Assembly: GCF_033807715.1 (NCBI RefSeq)
Contig: NC_084590.1
Span: 37,398,005-37,462,004 of the forward strand
DNA: 64,000 nucleotides
Origin: Cololabis saira
Taxonomy: Eukaryota > Chordata > Actinopteri > Beloniformes > Belonidae
Reading direction: 5' to 3'
A model generated the notes under the pieces. It had not been told where the DNA came from. It did no database searches and saw only the letters and a list, made by a program, of their open reading frames with translations. The position numbers and the translations under genes were made by a program. This document shows, one piece after another, positions 41,303 to 48,895 of the stretch. Positions within the stretch are counted from its first letter, which is position 1. The number at the start of each line of letters is the position of its first letter.

Positions 41303-42408
41303 TAAGTGTACTGCTGCTAACACGTGAGTTTCCCCATTGAGGGAGTAATAAAGGACTATCTTATCTTATCTTATCTTAGTAATACCTAACTTAGAAATGA
41401 CATTCCACTTTTTTCACTATTTGACAAAATTCATTGATTTGAATTTTTTTTTAATGAAATGTCAGTGACGTGTTTTGGTCAAATTATTACAGATTGACAA
41501 CATATCGGCTCCTGTTCCAACCAAGTCTTGACATTTCTGTGCAGAGCAGCCAGTTTCAAGGGATGGACTCAATCACTCCTTCAGTATCAGTTTTCTGAAC
41601 AAAAGAATGTACATTTTGACACATATTACACTGAATAAGCCTTGAAGCAGCCTATCATTATGTAAGAAAGCACTACATGACTCACATCCTGAGCCACGTG
41701 TTCAATTAGTCTAGACTGTTAAAATGCATCACAACATGTAATAACAGCCAGCCAAATCAGATCAGTCAAAAACTATATCTTAATTCTTCTACCTGATACA
41801 GGATCAATATACCCAAGTACTGTTGCTTACACTAAATAGGCAATGTTTCAAAAATGCTATTCCTTTTTTTTTTGCACTGTTCCTTGAAAATCTAAGCGTG
41901 CAACTAGACAAAAACAAGTCCACTGATGTACTATTTGCCTGTAAATCTGAATGTATCACTGCATTACGATTCTCAGACCTAAGTGACCCCAAACAAAATA
42001 ACACGGTTGTGTTGTTCAGACTTCGTAAGTCTCTTCAGACACCTGATATGTGCCACTAACATATGTTCTCAAGCACAGAAAATGTGCTTAAAAGAAAAGA
42101 TAATATCTCCCCCCTCGAATGTCCTCCAAACTCATGGCAGTGATGTTCAACATGTCCAGTGGGGACAATTTCAGGAGCAAGCACTTTTTGAAATTATTAT
42201 TCACAGTTGACAGGGATGATGCTTCTTCTCATCTTTCTAAATATACTTACAGTGATCCTGTCATCTTTGTCGTCAATTCGCACTTTGTCCTTCTTCCAGT
42301 AGATGGTGGGCTCCGGATGGCCTCTGGGAGGGACACATTCAAGGATTGCTGGTTCTCCTGCTGCCACCACCACATCAGTAGGATTTTGTCTAAAATCATC
42401 CCGCAGCA
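20..42408 (-). CDS. robo2: robo2 (roundabout guidance receptor 2), 19 exons plus 2 cassette exons; both gene ends outside window
   Basis: This single-pass membrane receptor binds Slit ligands through its N-terminal Ig domains and signals axon repulsion through its cytoplasmic tail. The exons in the window encode Ig2 to Ig5, three FN3 domains, a TM helix followed by RRKKRK, and the proximal tail with the CC1 motif (about 918 codons, or 931 with both cassettes). The paralog call rests on tail and linker peptides remembered as ROBO2-like: [16 protein letters not shown], the TM/juxtamembrane stretch ending KGLSNYA, and [17 protein letters not shown]1 differs at these places. All inferred junctions are GT-AG and phase-compatible, with no stop or frameshift. 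The signal peptide and Ig1 exons are missing (right of the window), as is the distal tail with CC2/CC3 (left of the window). The span given runs over exons and introns. Confidence 0.95.
293..1338 (-). other. robo2 intron (1.05 kb)
   Basis: No coding signal on either strand. About 430-760 is very AT-rich. A purine-rich stretch of gaggagaga type lies near 860-890. Splice signals at both ends fit the flanking robo2 exons. Confidence 0.8.
1339..1466 (-). CDS. robo2: robo2 exon: cytoplasmic tail ([17 protein letters not shown] segment)
   Basis: The 128-nt exon lies between an acceptor reading gttcag and a strong donor gtaagcgc. It starts in phase 2 by completing a serine codon with the previous exon (AG+C) and ends in phase 1. 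The peptide reads [18 protein letters not shown] and continues [15 protein letters not shown] to NFGRG. This is one of the best ROBO2-specific identifiers in the window. Nothing is disrupted. Confidence 0.95.
1467..5301 (-). other. robo2 intron (3.8 kb)
   Basis: No exon recognised. The stretch 3780-4150 has few simple repeats and is rich in homeodomain-type TAATTA/ATTA cores, so it is flagged separately as a possible conserved non-coding element. I could identify nothing else. Confidence 0.75.
5302..5344 (-). CDS. robo2: robo2 small exon (43 nt), juxtamembrane [14 protein letters not shown]
   Basis: The exon lies between acceptor acttcag and donor gtgagtgcc. It starts by completing a valine codon with the last G of the TM exon (or of the 27-nt cassette) and ends AG in phase 2, which the next exon completes as serine. 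The peptide [14 protein letters not shown] matches the ROBO2 juxtamembrane segment I remember as [14 protein letters not shown], so one glycine appears to be valine here. The length is not a multiple of three, so skipping it would shift the frame. It is probably constitutive. Confidence 0.92.
6435..6511. repeat. (TA)n microsatellite, about 77 bp
   Basis: Uninterrupted TA dinucleotides. In the transcript this is an equally long UA tract, which can self-pair. Confidence 0.98.
7311..7371. repeat. Tandem duplication, 30-31 bp unit x 2
   Basis: The unit tagcttcggt...ggccagaataaMcatg occurs at 7311-7340 and again at 7341-7371. The copies differ by a few substitutions and one extra base. Confidence 0.9.
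8357..8446. repeat. Tandem repeat, 31-32 bp unit x 3
   Basis: Three near-identical AT-rich units each contain aaaattggtgag followed by a poly-A run and taaaatga. The cores lie about 32 and 31 bases apart. A minisatellite-like expansion with no visible function. Confidence 0.9.
8716..8800 (+). mobile_element. Internal fragment of the hAT-type element found complete at 46444-47209
   Basis: The string atgcccaggactgtcactta and the following taggtaggagcac recur at 47037 onward inside the element at 46444-47209. The similarity continues through gggaaaaa-cgggataaaa into poly-A. No terminal inverted repeats are present here, so this is either an eroded copy or a repeat shared by both sites. Confidence 0.75.
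9128..9154 (-). CDS. robo2: robo2 putative 27-nt cassette exon, peptide VQSFTFTPA
   Basis: On the minus strand a pyrimidine-rich tract ending ttttgcag precedes 27 nt and then a donor gtactgt. The segment is phase 1 to phase 1, so inclusion adds nine residues (VQSFTFTPA, counting the shared first codon) between the TM exon and VTFQR without changing frame. The peptide resembles the ROBO1 segment KVPSFTFTPT, which lies at the same place just before VTYQRG. That homology, from memory, is the main support. It was found by reading splice signals, not by expression data. Whether it is alternative or constitutive is unknown. Confidence 0.75.
9155..9968 (-). other. robo2 intron (0.8 kb) downstream of the TM exon
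   Basis: No coding signal or repeat recognised. Its donor at the TM exon is the non-consensus gttagcct. Confidence 0.75.
9969..10157 (-). CDS. robo2: robo2 exon: membrane-proximal stalk, TM helix and stop-transfer
   Basis: The 189-nt exon follows acceptor ccctcag. It encodes a short stalk ([20 protein letters not shown], with an NNS glycosylation sequon), then ITDVVKQ and a hydrophobic segment from PAFIAGIGG to SIWLYW, then [12 protein letters not shown]. The basic run is a stop-transfer signal that places what follows in the cytoplasm. The TM core is nearly identical to mammalian ROBO2 as I remember it, while the stalk is divergent. The exon ends in phase 1 with a weak donor (gttagc), next to the 27-nt cassette. 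Confidence 0.97.
10158..11127 (-). other. robo2 intron (1.0 kb)
   Basis: AT-rich, with no coding signal or repeat recognised. Confidence 0.75.
11128..11299 (-). CDS. robo2: robo2 exon: second half of FN3-3
   Basis: The 172-nt exon runs from acceptor taccacag to donor gtaagac. The peptide starts [20 protein letters not shown] and ends [17 protein letters not shown]. It contains two N-glycosylation sequons (NET, NKT) and the [11 protein letters not shown]-strand motif typical of fibronectin III. It is separated from the FN3-3 first-half exon by an intron of only 93 bp. Confidence 0.97.
11393..11517 (-). CDS. robo2: robo2 exon: first half of FN3-3
   Basis: The 125-nt exon follows a long polypyrimidine acceptor (tccctttag). 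The peptide begins [20 protein letters not shown] and continues [22 protein letters not shown], with the conserved tryptophan of the FN3 B-C region. It ends in phase 0 with donor gtttgttg, which departs from consensus at +3 to +5. Confidence 0.97.
11518..14901 (-). other. robo2 intron (3.4 kb)
   Basis: No exon recognised. A short TG run lies near 13852-13870. Otherwise it is plain intronic sequence with no element I can name. Confidence 0.75.
14902..15133 (-). CDS. robo2: robo2 exon: second half of FN3-2
   Basis: The 232-nt exon is the second longest in the window. It begins in phase 0 [20 protein letters not shown] and ends [23 protein letters not shown] in phase 1. GYRVLYRQ and YEIKVRPYF are the C-strand and F-strand signatures of a fibronectin III fold. 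The acceptor is tttctcag and the donor gtaagag. Confidence 0.97.
15134..16849 (-). other. robo2 intron (1.7 kb)
   Basis: AT-rich, with poly-T tracts near 16240 and 16400. No coding signal or identifiable element. Confidence 0.75.
16850..16971 (-). CDS. robo2: robo2 exon: FN1-FN2 linker and first half of FN3-2
   Basis: The 122-nt exon lies between acceptor ctcgtag and donor gtaagtgca. The peptide [19 protein letters not shown] continues [22 protein letters not shown]. The [11 protein letters not shown] linker is characteristic of vertebrate Robo1/2. The final VTWT joins VDRQ of the next exon in phase 0. Confidence 0.97.
16972..18171 (-). other. robo2 intron (1.2 kb)
   Basis: No exon recognised. 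There is a poly-T run at about 17678-17692. The stretch 17695-17960 is free of simple repeats and may be partly conserved, but I cannot tell from sequence alone. Confidence 0.7.
18172..18338 (-). CDS. robo2: robo2 exon: second half of FN3-1
   Basis: The 167-nt exon lies between acceptor tgttccag and donor gtaccttac. After completing a serine codon it reads [20 protein letters not shown], then [20 protein letters not shown] and [15 protein letters not shown]. The [14 protein letters not shown] stretch is the canonical FN3 E-F region. The intron to the first half is only 158 bp. Confidence 0.98.
18497..18662 (-). CDS. robo2: robo2 exon: Ig5-FN1 linker and first half of FN3-1
   Basis: The 166-nt exon lies between acceptor ccacacag and donor gtttgtgtt. 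The linker [15 protein letters not shown] is divergent, and then the sequence becomes highly conserved: [40 protein letters not shown]. The donor is non-consensus after GT. The linker is the variable hinge between the Ig and FN3 arrays. Confidence 0.97.
18769..18850 (-). CDS. robo2: robo2 exon: second half of Ig5
   Basis: The 82-nt exon lies between acceptor ttctag and donor gtacgtca. The peptide [20 protein letters not shown] continues [16 protein letters not shown] carries the F-strand cysteine of the Ig fold. It pairs with the LKC cysteine in the preceding exon. Confidence 0.97.
18851..19788 (-). other. robo2 intron (0.9 kb)
   Basis: No coding signal or named repeat, apart from a short (TATA)n-like run near 19440-19450. 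Confidence 0.75.
19789..19994 (-). CDS. robo2: robo2 exon: Ig4-Ig5 linker and first half of Ig5
   Basis: The 206-nt exon lies between acceptor atcccag and donor gtaacaga. The peptide [18 protein letters not shown] continues [32 protein letters not shown] and ends [10 protein letters not shown]. It carries the B-strand cysteine (LLKC), the core tryptophan (ISWLKDG) and an NQT sequon. The intron to Ig5b follows in phase 0. Confidence 0.98.
19995..22189 (-). other. robo2 intron (2.2 kb)
   Basis: No exon or named repeat recognised. Sequence is AT-rich with short homopolymer runs. Confidence 0.75.
22190..22358 (-). CDS. robo2: robo2 exon: second half of Ig4
   Basis: The 169-nt exon lies between acceptor tcctctag and donor gtgaggaa. 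The peptide [20 protein letters not shown] continues [20 protein letters not shown] and [25 protein letters not shown] holds the F-strand cysteine of Ig4. This exon is very close to the mammalian ROBO2 sequence I remember. Confidence 0.98.
22359..23759 (-). other. robo2 intron (1.4 kb)
   Basis: No coding signal or named repeat recognised. Confidence 0.75.
23760..23884 (-). CDS. robo2: robo2 exon: first half of Ig4
   Basis: The 125-nt exon lies between acceptor aatttag and donor gtaattac. The peptide [18 protein letters not shown] continues [24 protein letters not shown]. It holds the B-strand cysteine (FPC) and the core tryptophan (VFW). Its first codon is shared with Ig3b, or with the 12-nt microexon when that is included. 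Confidence 0.98.
23885..27748 (-). other. robo2 intron (3.9 kb) between microexon and Ig4a
   Basis: No other exon recognised. The first 70 nt after the microexon donor (27680-27748) hold probable splicing-control motifs, listed separately. A short (AAAAC)n-like run lies near 25868-25890. Confidence 0.75.
27680..27748 (-). promoter_or_regulatory. Candidate intronic splicing enhancer: TGCATG plus four YCAY motifs downstream of the microexon
   Basis: Read on the minus strand after the donor, this region holds CCAT twice, TCAC twice and one TGCATG (27710-27715, about 33 nt past the donor). YCAY is the NOVA tetramer and TGCATG the RBFOX hexamer. Both promote inclusion when located downstream of an exon. 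Mammalian Robo1/2 microexon 6b is reported to be NOVA-regulated. The function here is inferred. Confidence 0.5.
27749..27760 (-). CDS. robo2: robo2 12-nt microexon in the Ig3-Ig4 linker (e6b equivalent)
   Basis: On the minus strand, acceptor gtgtctccag is followed by CTCGTCCCGTCG and an excellent donor gtaagtac. The segment is phase 1 to phase 1. Inclusion turns LTVR-APPQF into LTVR-ARPVAPPQF, adding four residues between Ig3 and Ig4. The position agrees with the conserved alternative microexon e6b of mammalian Robo1/Robo2, described as controlling temporal repulsion in commissural axons. No transcript evidence is available here, but the splice sites, length and phase all fit. Confidence 0.88.
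27761..28926 (-). other. robo2 intron (1.2 kb) between Ig3b and the microexon
   Basis: The minus-strand sequence just before the microexon is rich in TGTTTGTG and has two CCAC (YCAY) motifs near the acceptor. Nothing else was identified. Confidence 0.75.
28927..29063 (-). CDS. robo2: robo2 exon: second half of Ig3
   Basis: The 137-nt exon lies between acceptor gttcgcag and donor gtatgcc. The peptide starts [20 protein letters not shown] and continues [36 protein letters not shown] is the Ig F-strand signature. Compared with remembered mammalian ROBO2 and ROBO1 (IKDDY/IRDDH), about three residues (YDK) appear to be inserted in the D-E region. Confidence 0.97.
31610..31695 (+). repeat. Degenerate non-LTR retroposon 3' end (L2/CR1-like)
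   Basis: The order of motifs atggagcatcgacctatcca, gggtgga and gctaggagaggctcgtgccc resembles the widespread vertebrate repeat tail ggcgacctgtccagggtg...gggataggctccagc. It is strongly diverged and the call is by eye only. Confidence 0.4.
35410..35520 (+). pseudogene. Tc1-like transposase fragment
   Basis: In the plus-strand frame of 35428-35520 the sequence reads [20 protein letters not shown] followed by [11 protein letters not shown]. This resembles the KHGGGSVMVWG...GPGxLAVIDGTMNS stretch of Tc1/mariner transposases, in the DDE catalytic region. Neither end of an element is present and coding potential stops quickly on both sides. It is interrupted on its right by the hAT-type element. 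Confidence 0.6.
35527..36250. mobile_element. hAT-type DNA transposon remnant, 724 bp
   Basis: The terminal inverted repeats are TAGGGCTGTTCG at the left and its complement CGAACAGCCCTA at the right. A perfect 8-bp target-site duplication, CTTAATAC, lies at 35519-35526 and 36251-36258, the length typical of hAT elements. Subterminal regions are rich in AATCGATT/ATCGTAAT motifs. It carries the 3' end of a transposase reading frame (35679-35810). The same family is at 50244-50682 in the opposite orientation. Confidence 0.93.
35679..35810 (+). pseudogene. hAT transposase C-terminal (dimerisation domain) remnant
   Basis: The 43 codons before a TGA read ...[20 protein letters not shown] then [22 protein letters not shown]. 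This matches the end of hAT transposases (S/ERxFS..G.......R.xLxPxxVxxLxFLxxNL), as in ZBED-like proteins. The rest of the gene is deleted and no catalytic residues remain. It cannot encode an active enzyme. Confidence 0.85.
38281..38419 (-). CDS. robo2: robo2 exon: first half of Ig3
   Basis: The 139-nt exon lies between acceptor cgtcttgcag and donor gtgtgtact. The peptide [18 protein letters not shown] continues [20 protein letters not shown] and DDIDVPRG. It has the B-strand cysteine (FRC) and the core tryptophan (VRW). It ends AG in phase 2, completed by G of Ig3b. A MITE starts about 42 bp upstream of the acceptor. Confidence 0.98.
38461..38990. mobile_element. MITE-like repeat starting ggtgctttcacacctg; right end uncertain
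   Basis: It begins with ggggtgctttcacacctgtc, a start I recognise from an abundant fish non-autonomous DNA repeat. It contains self-related motifs (ggagcagttgttccg, tggagcggttcgtttgg) and a CpG-rich interior (38860-38960), unlike the surrounding AT-rich intron. I could not define the right end or a target-site duplication. Confidence 0.5.
39067..39658. mobile_element. MITE with long TIRs and TAA duplication (PIF/Harbinger-like), 592 bp
   Basis: The left end GACCCCGTCCACACGTAGCC and the right end (complement) agree over about 22 bp, diverging after CCGG. They are flanked on both sides by TAA (39064-39066 and 39659-39661), the TWA-type duplication of PIF/Harbinger elements. The centre (39425-39525) is a GC-rich array of ggagccgcgg-type words. 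No transposase is present, so it is non-autonomous. Confidence 0.75.
40965..41085 (-). CDS. robo2: robo2 exon: second half of Ig2
   Basis: The 121-nt exon lies between acceptor tttttttag and donor gtatgcag. The peptide [20 protein letters not shown] continues [29 protein letters not shown] carries the F-strand cysteine. It starts in phase 0 directly after DDRIT of Ig2a and ends in phase 1. Confidence 0.98.
41163..41379 (+). mobile_element. Non-LTR retrotransposon 3' end with (TTATC)n tail
   Basis: The block ends gagtttccccattgagggag, taataaaggactatc and then repeated ttatc units. This is a very common fish LINE 3' terminus, where short tandem pentamers replace poly-A. A (GT)n run (41267-41298) is embedded. 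It is severely 5'-truncated with no coding sequence. It lies about 77 bp upstream of the Ig2b acceptor. Confidence 0.7.
41267..41298. repeat. (GT)n microsatellite, 32 bp
   Basis: Uninterrupted GT dinucleotides inside the LINE-derived block. Confidence 0.95.
42251..42408 (-). CDS. robo2: robo2 exon: Ig1-Ig2 linker and first half of Ig2
   Basis: The 158-nt exon lies between acceptor ttccttcag and donor gtaagtat. The peptide [18 protein letters not shown] continues [20 protein letters not shown] and [15 protein letters not shown]. It is almost identical to mammalian ROBO2 as remembered, where a Q replaces V in ECVPP. It has the B-strand cysteine (LEC) and core tryptophan (IYW). It is the most 5' robo2 exon in the window. 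It expects an upstream exon ending in phase 1 (Ig1). Confidence 0.98.
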
Positions 42409-45400
42409 CTGAAGGAACAAAGAGGGAGCTGAGTCAGGAAGAGCCATGTGCATACAACAGGGCTGAATGTTGAATTTCTCAATTTTTAAAATATCTTCAT
42501 CTCTGTTAAAATGTGTGCACAATACAGCCTAAATGTGGACAGCACTTATCGCGGCTATTTAAATGGGATGTGCAGCTTCATCTGACTGGGCAAGCAAAGT
42601 GAAAGCTAATTGGAACTAATGGAGGTCCCTGTGGAGGTAGCAGAACAAGCAGAGGCAGAATGCCCCGAAGCCTGGTGTCATTCACTTGCAAAAGCTCACA
42701 GGGGTACAACACGGCTTCACTTAGTTTGCATGTACACACTCTCCCAAACAACCAGATGCGTGCTAACAAACAAAAACCAGTGGGTGGTCTGATGAACAAC
42801 TGCGCCCTTGTATCTAATCACCCTCAGGTAGGCCTTTCATCACAGAGATAACCTTTCACCCTGAATAGTGTTCAGTGGAACACGCAACACCGGCTCATTA
42901 TCGAACAAGGGCCGCTACTGTCACACAGACACACACCAGTGAGCGCGCTCCCACACACCAACGCAAATGTGAAAGCTCAAACAAGCACAAAGCCACAAAA
43001 CCACCCGTAAGAAATTAAACCACGAGTCGAGCTCAGGAGAAGATACAACTGTCGTACCGGTATGAGGTATTCAGGTATGAACTAGCAGGTCTGCTAACTC
43101 TCCTGCTGCGTGTGCTCAAGCAGATTTCTCTGCATTTAATCTTTAATAAATCTAATCCTCGGAGTAGCTCTTTAGGAATGTCTGTGTCAGCGGCGTGTCC
43201 ATCAGTGCTGTAGTAGGGGACATATGATTCCTCTGAAGGATAAAAGGACCAGGCTTGTAGGGAGATATTTAAAGGTGCTCAAGAAGGGCTAAATTAAGGG
43301 CAGCACCACAGGTCCTTATGTAAATTCCATGTGGCGCAAGAGACAAAAGTAGGGAGGGCCTGGATTATAAGAGGGGATAACTGGTCCCTGCGCTCCTGGC
43401 TTCTCTCATCTCTTCATTCACTCTTCTTTCCCTCTTTACAGAAAGCCACACAGCCATTGTCTCCTTATTTATTTATTTAGACCAAGGGGAGGCAGAGTGG
43501 AGGAAGGGAGGAAGCTTTCAACCCAATTATCCTGGGGATGCACAGGGGCACAGAGTGGGACTTTGTGTGACATGAATTCAAATGAAACCTTTACACTGGG
43601 GTAATGGAAGAGAATATAGAGGAGGCAGAGATAGAGATTCTCTCTCTCTTGTGCAGGGCTGCCCTCTAATCTAAAGAACGGAGGTAATTAGCCAGCTCCA
43701 GTTTGCTGGACCCCCTAGCCAGTCTGGCTATAACAGCCACCAGCGCCGGACTCTCTGTATTTGCATTACAAACAGATGTCCTGCGGTTTAAAATCATAGC
43801 CTGCTTTGGACCATACACTGGCTGTTGTTTTCAAGATCTCGTTTGCTTTAATTGCTCCTTTCCATTCATTGCTGATAGCACCCGTGGGATTTTTGTCGGA
43901 TTCAATTTCCTTTGAAACAGAACGGCGACAAAAGAAACACACTAGGTGCGTCATTATGGTGCTTATGCTACACTGTCTAATCTAATCTAATACCGCGCAC
44001 TGTGTCACAGTAAATGCATCCCAACCCTGCAATCAAAATGAATGCGCAAAAAAAAAACAAAAACAAACAACAGAGTCGAAACAGGAGTTACTCCAGCGGA
44101 TGAAAACCAGCACGTACACATGTCCACTTGTTGCAGACGGGTTAAACATTTGTTTGCAAGCAAGTACGGCCAAATAAAGAAGTCAGCAGTGATGGGAGGA
44201 TTATGTGTTGTGTGCAGGTTCAGATATCGCTGACACGGATGCAATATCTCCTACATATTTACCAAGAAAACGAGGGAAGGAGCTGATCCAAATAAGCTTC
44301 AGTTCACCAACTAATCCTTTAAACAAGCCCACACTTGTCTAAGTCATCATCGTCCTACTGTTAACATTCATATAACTTATAACTCAGTCAGTCATACAAC
44401 ATTAGGAGCCTGTATCTCTGCCGCTGTACCGTGTGTGCCTGAAGGCAGCTCCCCGAGTGGGTCTATGTTGGAAATCATAAGACAAGCGAATGCTTTTATA
44501 TTAGTGCAATAATACAAGTTTTTCTTTTCTTCTTACAAACTACGTGAGAAGCATCTGATGTGGTGCATCATTAAGTGGGTCTGTGCATGCAGAGTGCCAT
44601 CAGAGGATGAACTCTGGCTCCAGCTCTGAGGCCCTGTAGGCATCTAGGCCCCAATTGGCCGACAGACGTAAGGCAATTGACTTTCTCTCCCCGAGAAGCT
44701 TTCAGATCTTCTTCCACTGAAGGCATCTCACCTCCCATGGAGTTCCAGTAGGCCGCAAACGTTGCCGTTTTGCTCACTTGCTTATTAATATTTATATATT
44801 TTTTATGTTTACACCCCTCTGTTGGAAAGTGCTACATCTGTCAATCTGGCTGCAGGCTAAAAAGAACCCATGTCTGAAAAATATTAATATGCCTTTGCTT
44901 CCTAAACTTATTTATTTATTTCCTAAATATCAGAGGAGTATGCTGATCTGAATAAAGAAGCACCAGGCAGGGGGAAAAGCATCGCAAATATGCACCTCTT
45001 GGAGGCGGGGGTCGAGAGAAGAGGTCTTTGCCAAAAACAGAAACACAACAGAGACAAAATCAGTTCCTTTTTGATTCAGGTTGCCCAACATCAGGAGAGC
45101 AGGCTATGCCAGCAACGAAAAGGAACGTCTACGTTTTAGGTTTTGAAAAACTGAGCATGCAAAAATCTGCTCGACACAGAAACGTTTCAACGCTCTGCCC
45201 TATGATGCTTCGTGTTTGTGTTGAAATGTTTCTGGTCCAGCAAGGACAGGATGAGGAATATTATTTTGTGTAGTTCACCACCTTTTCCTCCAACTGCAGA
45301 TATTTCTCACTGGAGGGTGACACCGCTTGTCGGAAAGATTAGTGGGGAACCTTGACGGCGGCGTCTGGCCTGCACAGCGAGATAAGTGCTGACAAACATG

Positions 45401-46443
45401 TTCACCTACAGGAGTGCTGCCTGCTTTGGTGGCTAGTTGTGGCTGCCACAACATCACAGATGTCCAAAACCCGTTTCTGACATTCACATCCCTTTCATAG
45501 ATATTCTCCACACACAAGACAGATGTTTTAAAAGCTGCCGGGGTTACTATCTTTTTGTAATACTGCAAATGCGACTGTTATATTATATGTTTACAAGGTT
45601 ATTACTTTTCTCTCCGTTCTTAATGCAAAACAAACCCTTTGTGTTTCCACAGATATTCTCTCAGGTCAGAGGCTAAGAAAAGCAGAAAGATTACAATAGT
45701 GAGAGGCCTGGGGGCATACCCTACCACTCAGACCCACCACCTTATACTCACACTCTGATTAGAAAATAAACCCTGCACACACATACTGGGAGAGCTGTGG
45801 AGAGGTTGCTCCAAGCTATAATATCCTTTCATTCAAGTGTTTGGTGCACTTCATCCAGCAGAGTGCTATTACAATGCCACCATTTCAATTTCACCCTCAG
45901 AGAAAAAAGAGACAATATATATTTCACTTGGCAAAACACACCCAACCCGCTCTATGTGCTGTCATTGAGACTTTGTATTACTGAAGGGTAATACGACATC
46001 ATATATATGCCACTGACAATGGATGTGCTCCATTTGTCTAGATGCAAGCTTTGACTGGTTCATTTGCCCTTCCACCAGCCAGAACTAACCTTTGCCCCTC
46101 ATCCAGATGCAGAAATTACCCCCTCAGCAGGCAGGCAGGCAAGCAGCAGCTTCACACATACTCCCCGTATTCCTCCACAGAGGGGTTGCAGGTCAGACCA
46201 GAGAAACAGCTGCAAAAAATATGTCTGCCTGCCAGTGCCCAGGGCTGCACTTCCTCTGAGAGTCATCATTAGCACAATTCATTCTCACCATCATCAGGAG
46301 CAATACCTCATCTTTCTCGCTCTTTTCAAACCCACAACGTTGCCCCATGTGTTGCATGTTGACCCCACCACTCAGTGAAACAGCTCTCTTTCCGCAATGA
46401 CTGCACATGAGGTTCAGGGGATGAAGCCCAAATACATGCACAC

Positions 46444-47209
46444 TAGGGGTGGGTATTGGGAAGGACCTCACGATACGATACACATCACGATACTTGAGCC
46501 ACGATACGATACACATTGCGATATCACGATTATTATATTCTACATAGTTGACCGGAAAATTTAAAAATGCATTACACATCTTAAAATCCAAGTTGTATAT
46601 ATGTACATCAGATGATAGTGATGGATCTTAAAATCTGAGTTGCACGTTCATCAGATTATAGTGACAATTCATGGGACAAACTGATTCAAAACAATGTTTT
46701 ATTATAACTATACAAGCTAAAGTTACAACATATTTGTATATGTTTTTCATATTATTTACATCATATGAAATTAACATTAAATTTAGTATGAGGTTGCTTT
46801 AATTATGTGGCAAATGATAATAAACACAAGAAAGATGGGTACTAAAACCAAGGACAGGCACAGTGATCAGTCAGTATAGATATAAATCCATAAATAAATA
46901 AACCTCTGTCCATTATTTTTCATTTTTTAAGGACAGGCAATTGTGTTATATAAAAAATAAATTATAAAATGAAATAAAACGTGAAATAAAACCTGAGCTC
47001 AGTGCAGGGCCCTCCCAGGGTTGGTAGAGAGTGGCAATGCCCAGGACTGTCACTTAGGTAGGAGCACTGGGTGATATAATGGGAAAAAATCGGGGATAAA
47101 AAATATAAAAAAAAAAAAAAAATCGATATTCAAATTTTGAATATCGATATTGAATCGGCTGGAAAAGTATCGCGATATATTGCCATATCGATATTTTTGC
47201 CCACCCCTA
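46444..47209. mobile_element. hAT-type non-autonomous element, 766 bp
   Basis: The ends TAGGGGTGGGTATT and the complement of GCCCACCCCTA form short imperfect terminal inverted repeats. The flanking 8-bp duplication ATGCACAC is perfect (46436-46443 and 47210-47217). Subterminal CGATACGATAC/ATCGATATT words repeat many times at both ends, as usual in hAT elements. The interior shows no transposase. A part of its right half recurs at 8716-8800. Confidence 0.9.
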
Positions 47210-48895
47210 ATGCACACCCAGTCATTCTCCACGGACCATGGCCAGGCCCGATATGATCTGCCCCCAATATTCTTCCTATCACCACATCCTAAGCTAAGGG
47301 ACTGTAAATAACACTGGCACGTTCACGGATAAGATAGGGGCAAAAATTGAAAATAGTAAAAGTAACGAGAATCCTATGGCTGGCAGTAATATAATGGTGG
47401 GTGGTGGTTGGGAGGGATCACAGGAGGTGATGTGATATATGAAATGTGCATCTTTAATAATGCCTTGGAGGGACTAAAAAAAGACAAGAGTTTCTCTACT
47501 GTGGTGAGAACACAGAGGATAAAAAGAGGTAAGACATACGGCACACAACAGGGGATGGTGAGTGGATGCCTGATCAAGGTCAAGCTGAGGAGGCGGTGAG
47601 CAGTACAAAGGTGCTGAATGGATGGGGCTGAATGCAAATGAATGGAATGCATTCCATCATGCTCATAGTTCATACCGTGCCTCTGCTTGTGATTAAGTAG
47701 ATAAGACTAAACACACATCTTTATTTAAAGATTAGCCCCATTCAAAGCTCATTTTTCAAGCAGCGCCCTTAATTTGGCCTAACAAGCCCCTGAGCAGAAC
47801 TGTAATGACAGTAAGACCACGACGGACCACTCTGCTGGCCAGGACAAAGCGTACGGTGTTTCTCCAGAGAAACAATACCATTTAGCTCTTAATGAACCTC
47901 TTTCCTTTACAGCCTTTAACAACACCAACACACACACGTACAGTACAGTACGTTCACATTCACGCTCTCACACAAATCAATTTAGCCTAATCCATCCTTT
48001 ATATGGTAATGTATAGCTCATTAAAATGTTATTCAAAAAGTCATTAAAATTCACTTGAAGAAGTAATGGCTTCATTACAGTAATATGGTGAAAAGCAAAA
48101 AAGCCAAATAAGGACAAGGAGAAGAAAGACAGCAGAGAGCGACATTTTTTTAATCACTTAATTGTCTCTAAAATTGAATATATTTGCATAATATATAACG
48201 ATGTGCTGTATCCTTTGAATCTTTGTCCACCCTTATAGCACTCTGTAATTAACAAGTCCTACAAGTAAAGATGTATTTTCTCCCAAAATGATTTCGGTGC
48301 ACACTCAAGTTTTCATTTTGTTGTCTTGTTTATAGTCATAAATGTGTTTTGGGGGTTTGGCAGATGCGGGCCGTGTGCTGAAACTGGAGCTGGCTGATAC
48401 TAATGAACAATGTGCCCACGGGCCTTTGTGCCTACCCCGATAAGGCACGATGGTGTGCTCATGCTTGTGCTCGGGCCAGAATGAACGCTTTATAGCCGGA
48501 AGGGGGAGTAAGACGTAAAGGAAGAAAGGAGAGAAGGGGGTGTGTTTGGCGTTTGTGCATGAGAGCGGGATTGATTTCCTGCCAATTCCGGCACGGAGAC
48601 AGCACTGACAGAGGCACTGAGGCATCATGATGGAGCAGGTGGATCTGCTTCCTGTTTCAGGTGAAAGAGGAGCAGAGAAGAATCAAAGCTGGTAGAGGAG
48701 GAGGAAGTAGCATAGTCATGTAGACAGGTGAACGTCTCCTGTTAGCGTCGTCCTCTCCAACTGGATCGATCCTGTCTAAACATGACGGATAACATGGCAG
48801 GGAGGGGGCTTGAGCCTGATTACGGATGAAATAGTGCAAGACAGCGTAATACTAAAAAGAAAAGTATATGCTGCGTAAAAAAATCATGAAGAGTA

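Larger units (their letters stand above)
41086..42250 (-). other. robo2 intron (1.2 kb) with a LINE 3' end
   Basis: It contains the retroposon tail at about 41163-41379, including a (GT)n run. The remainder shows no feature. Confidence 0.75.

Noticed and set aside
46193..46591. 132-codon minus-strand frame
   Set aside because: It overlaps the terminal repeat of the hAT-type element and unrelated intron sequence, with no protein similarity recognised.
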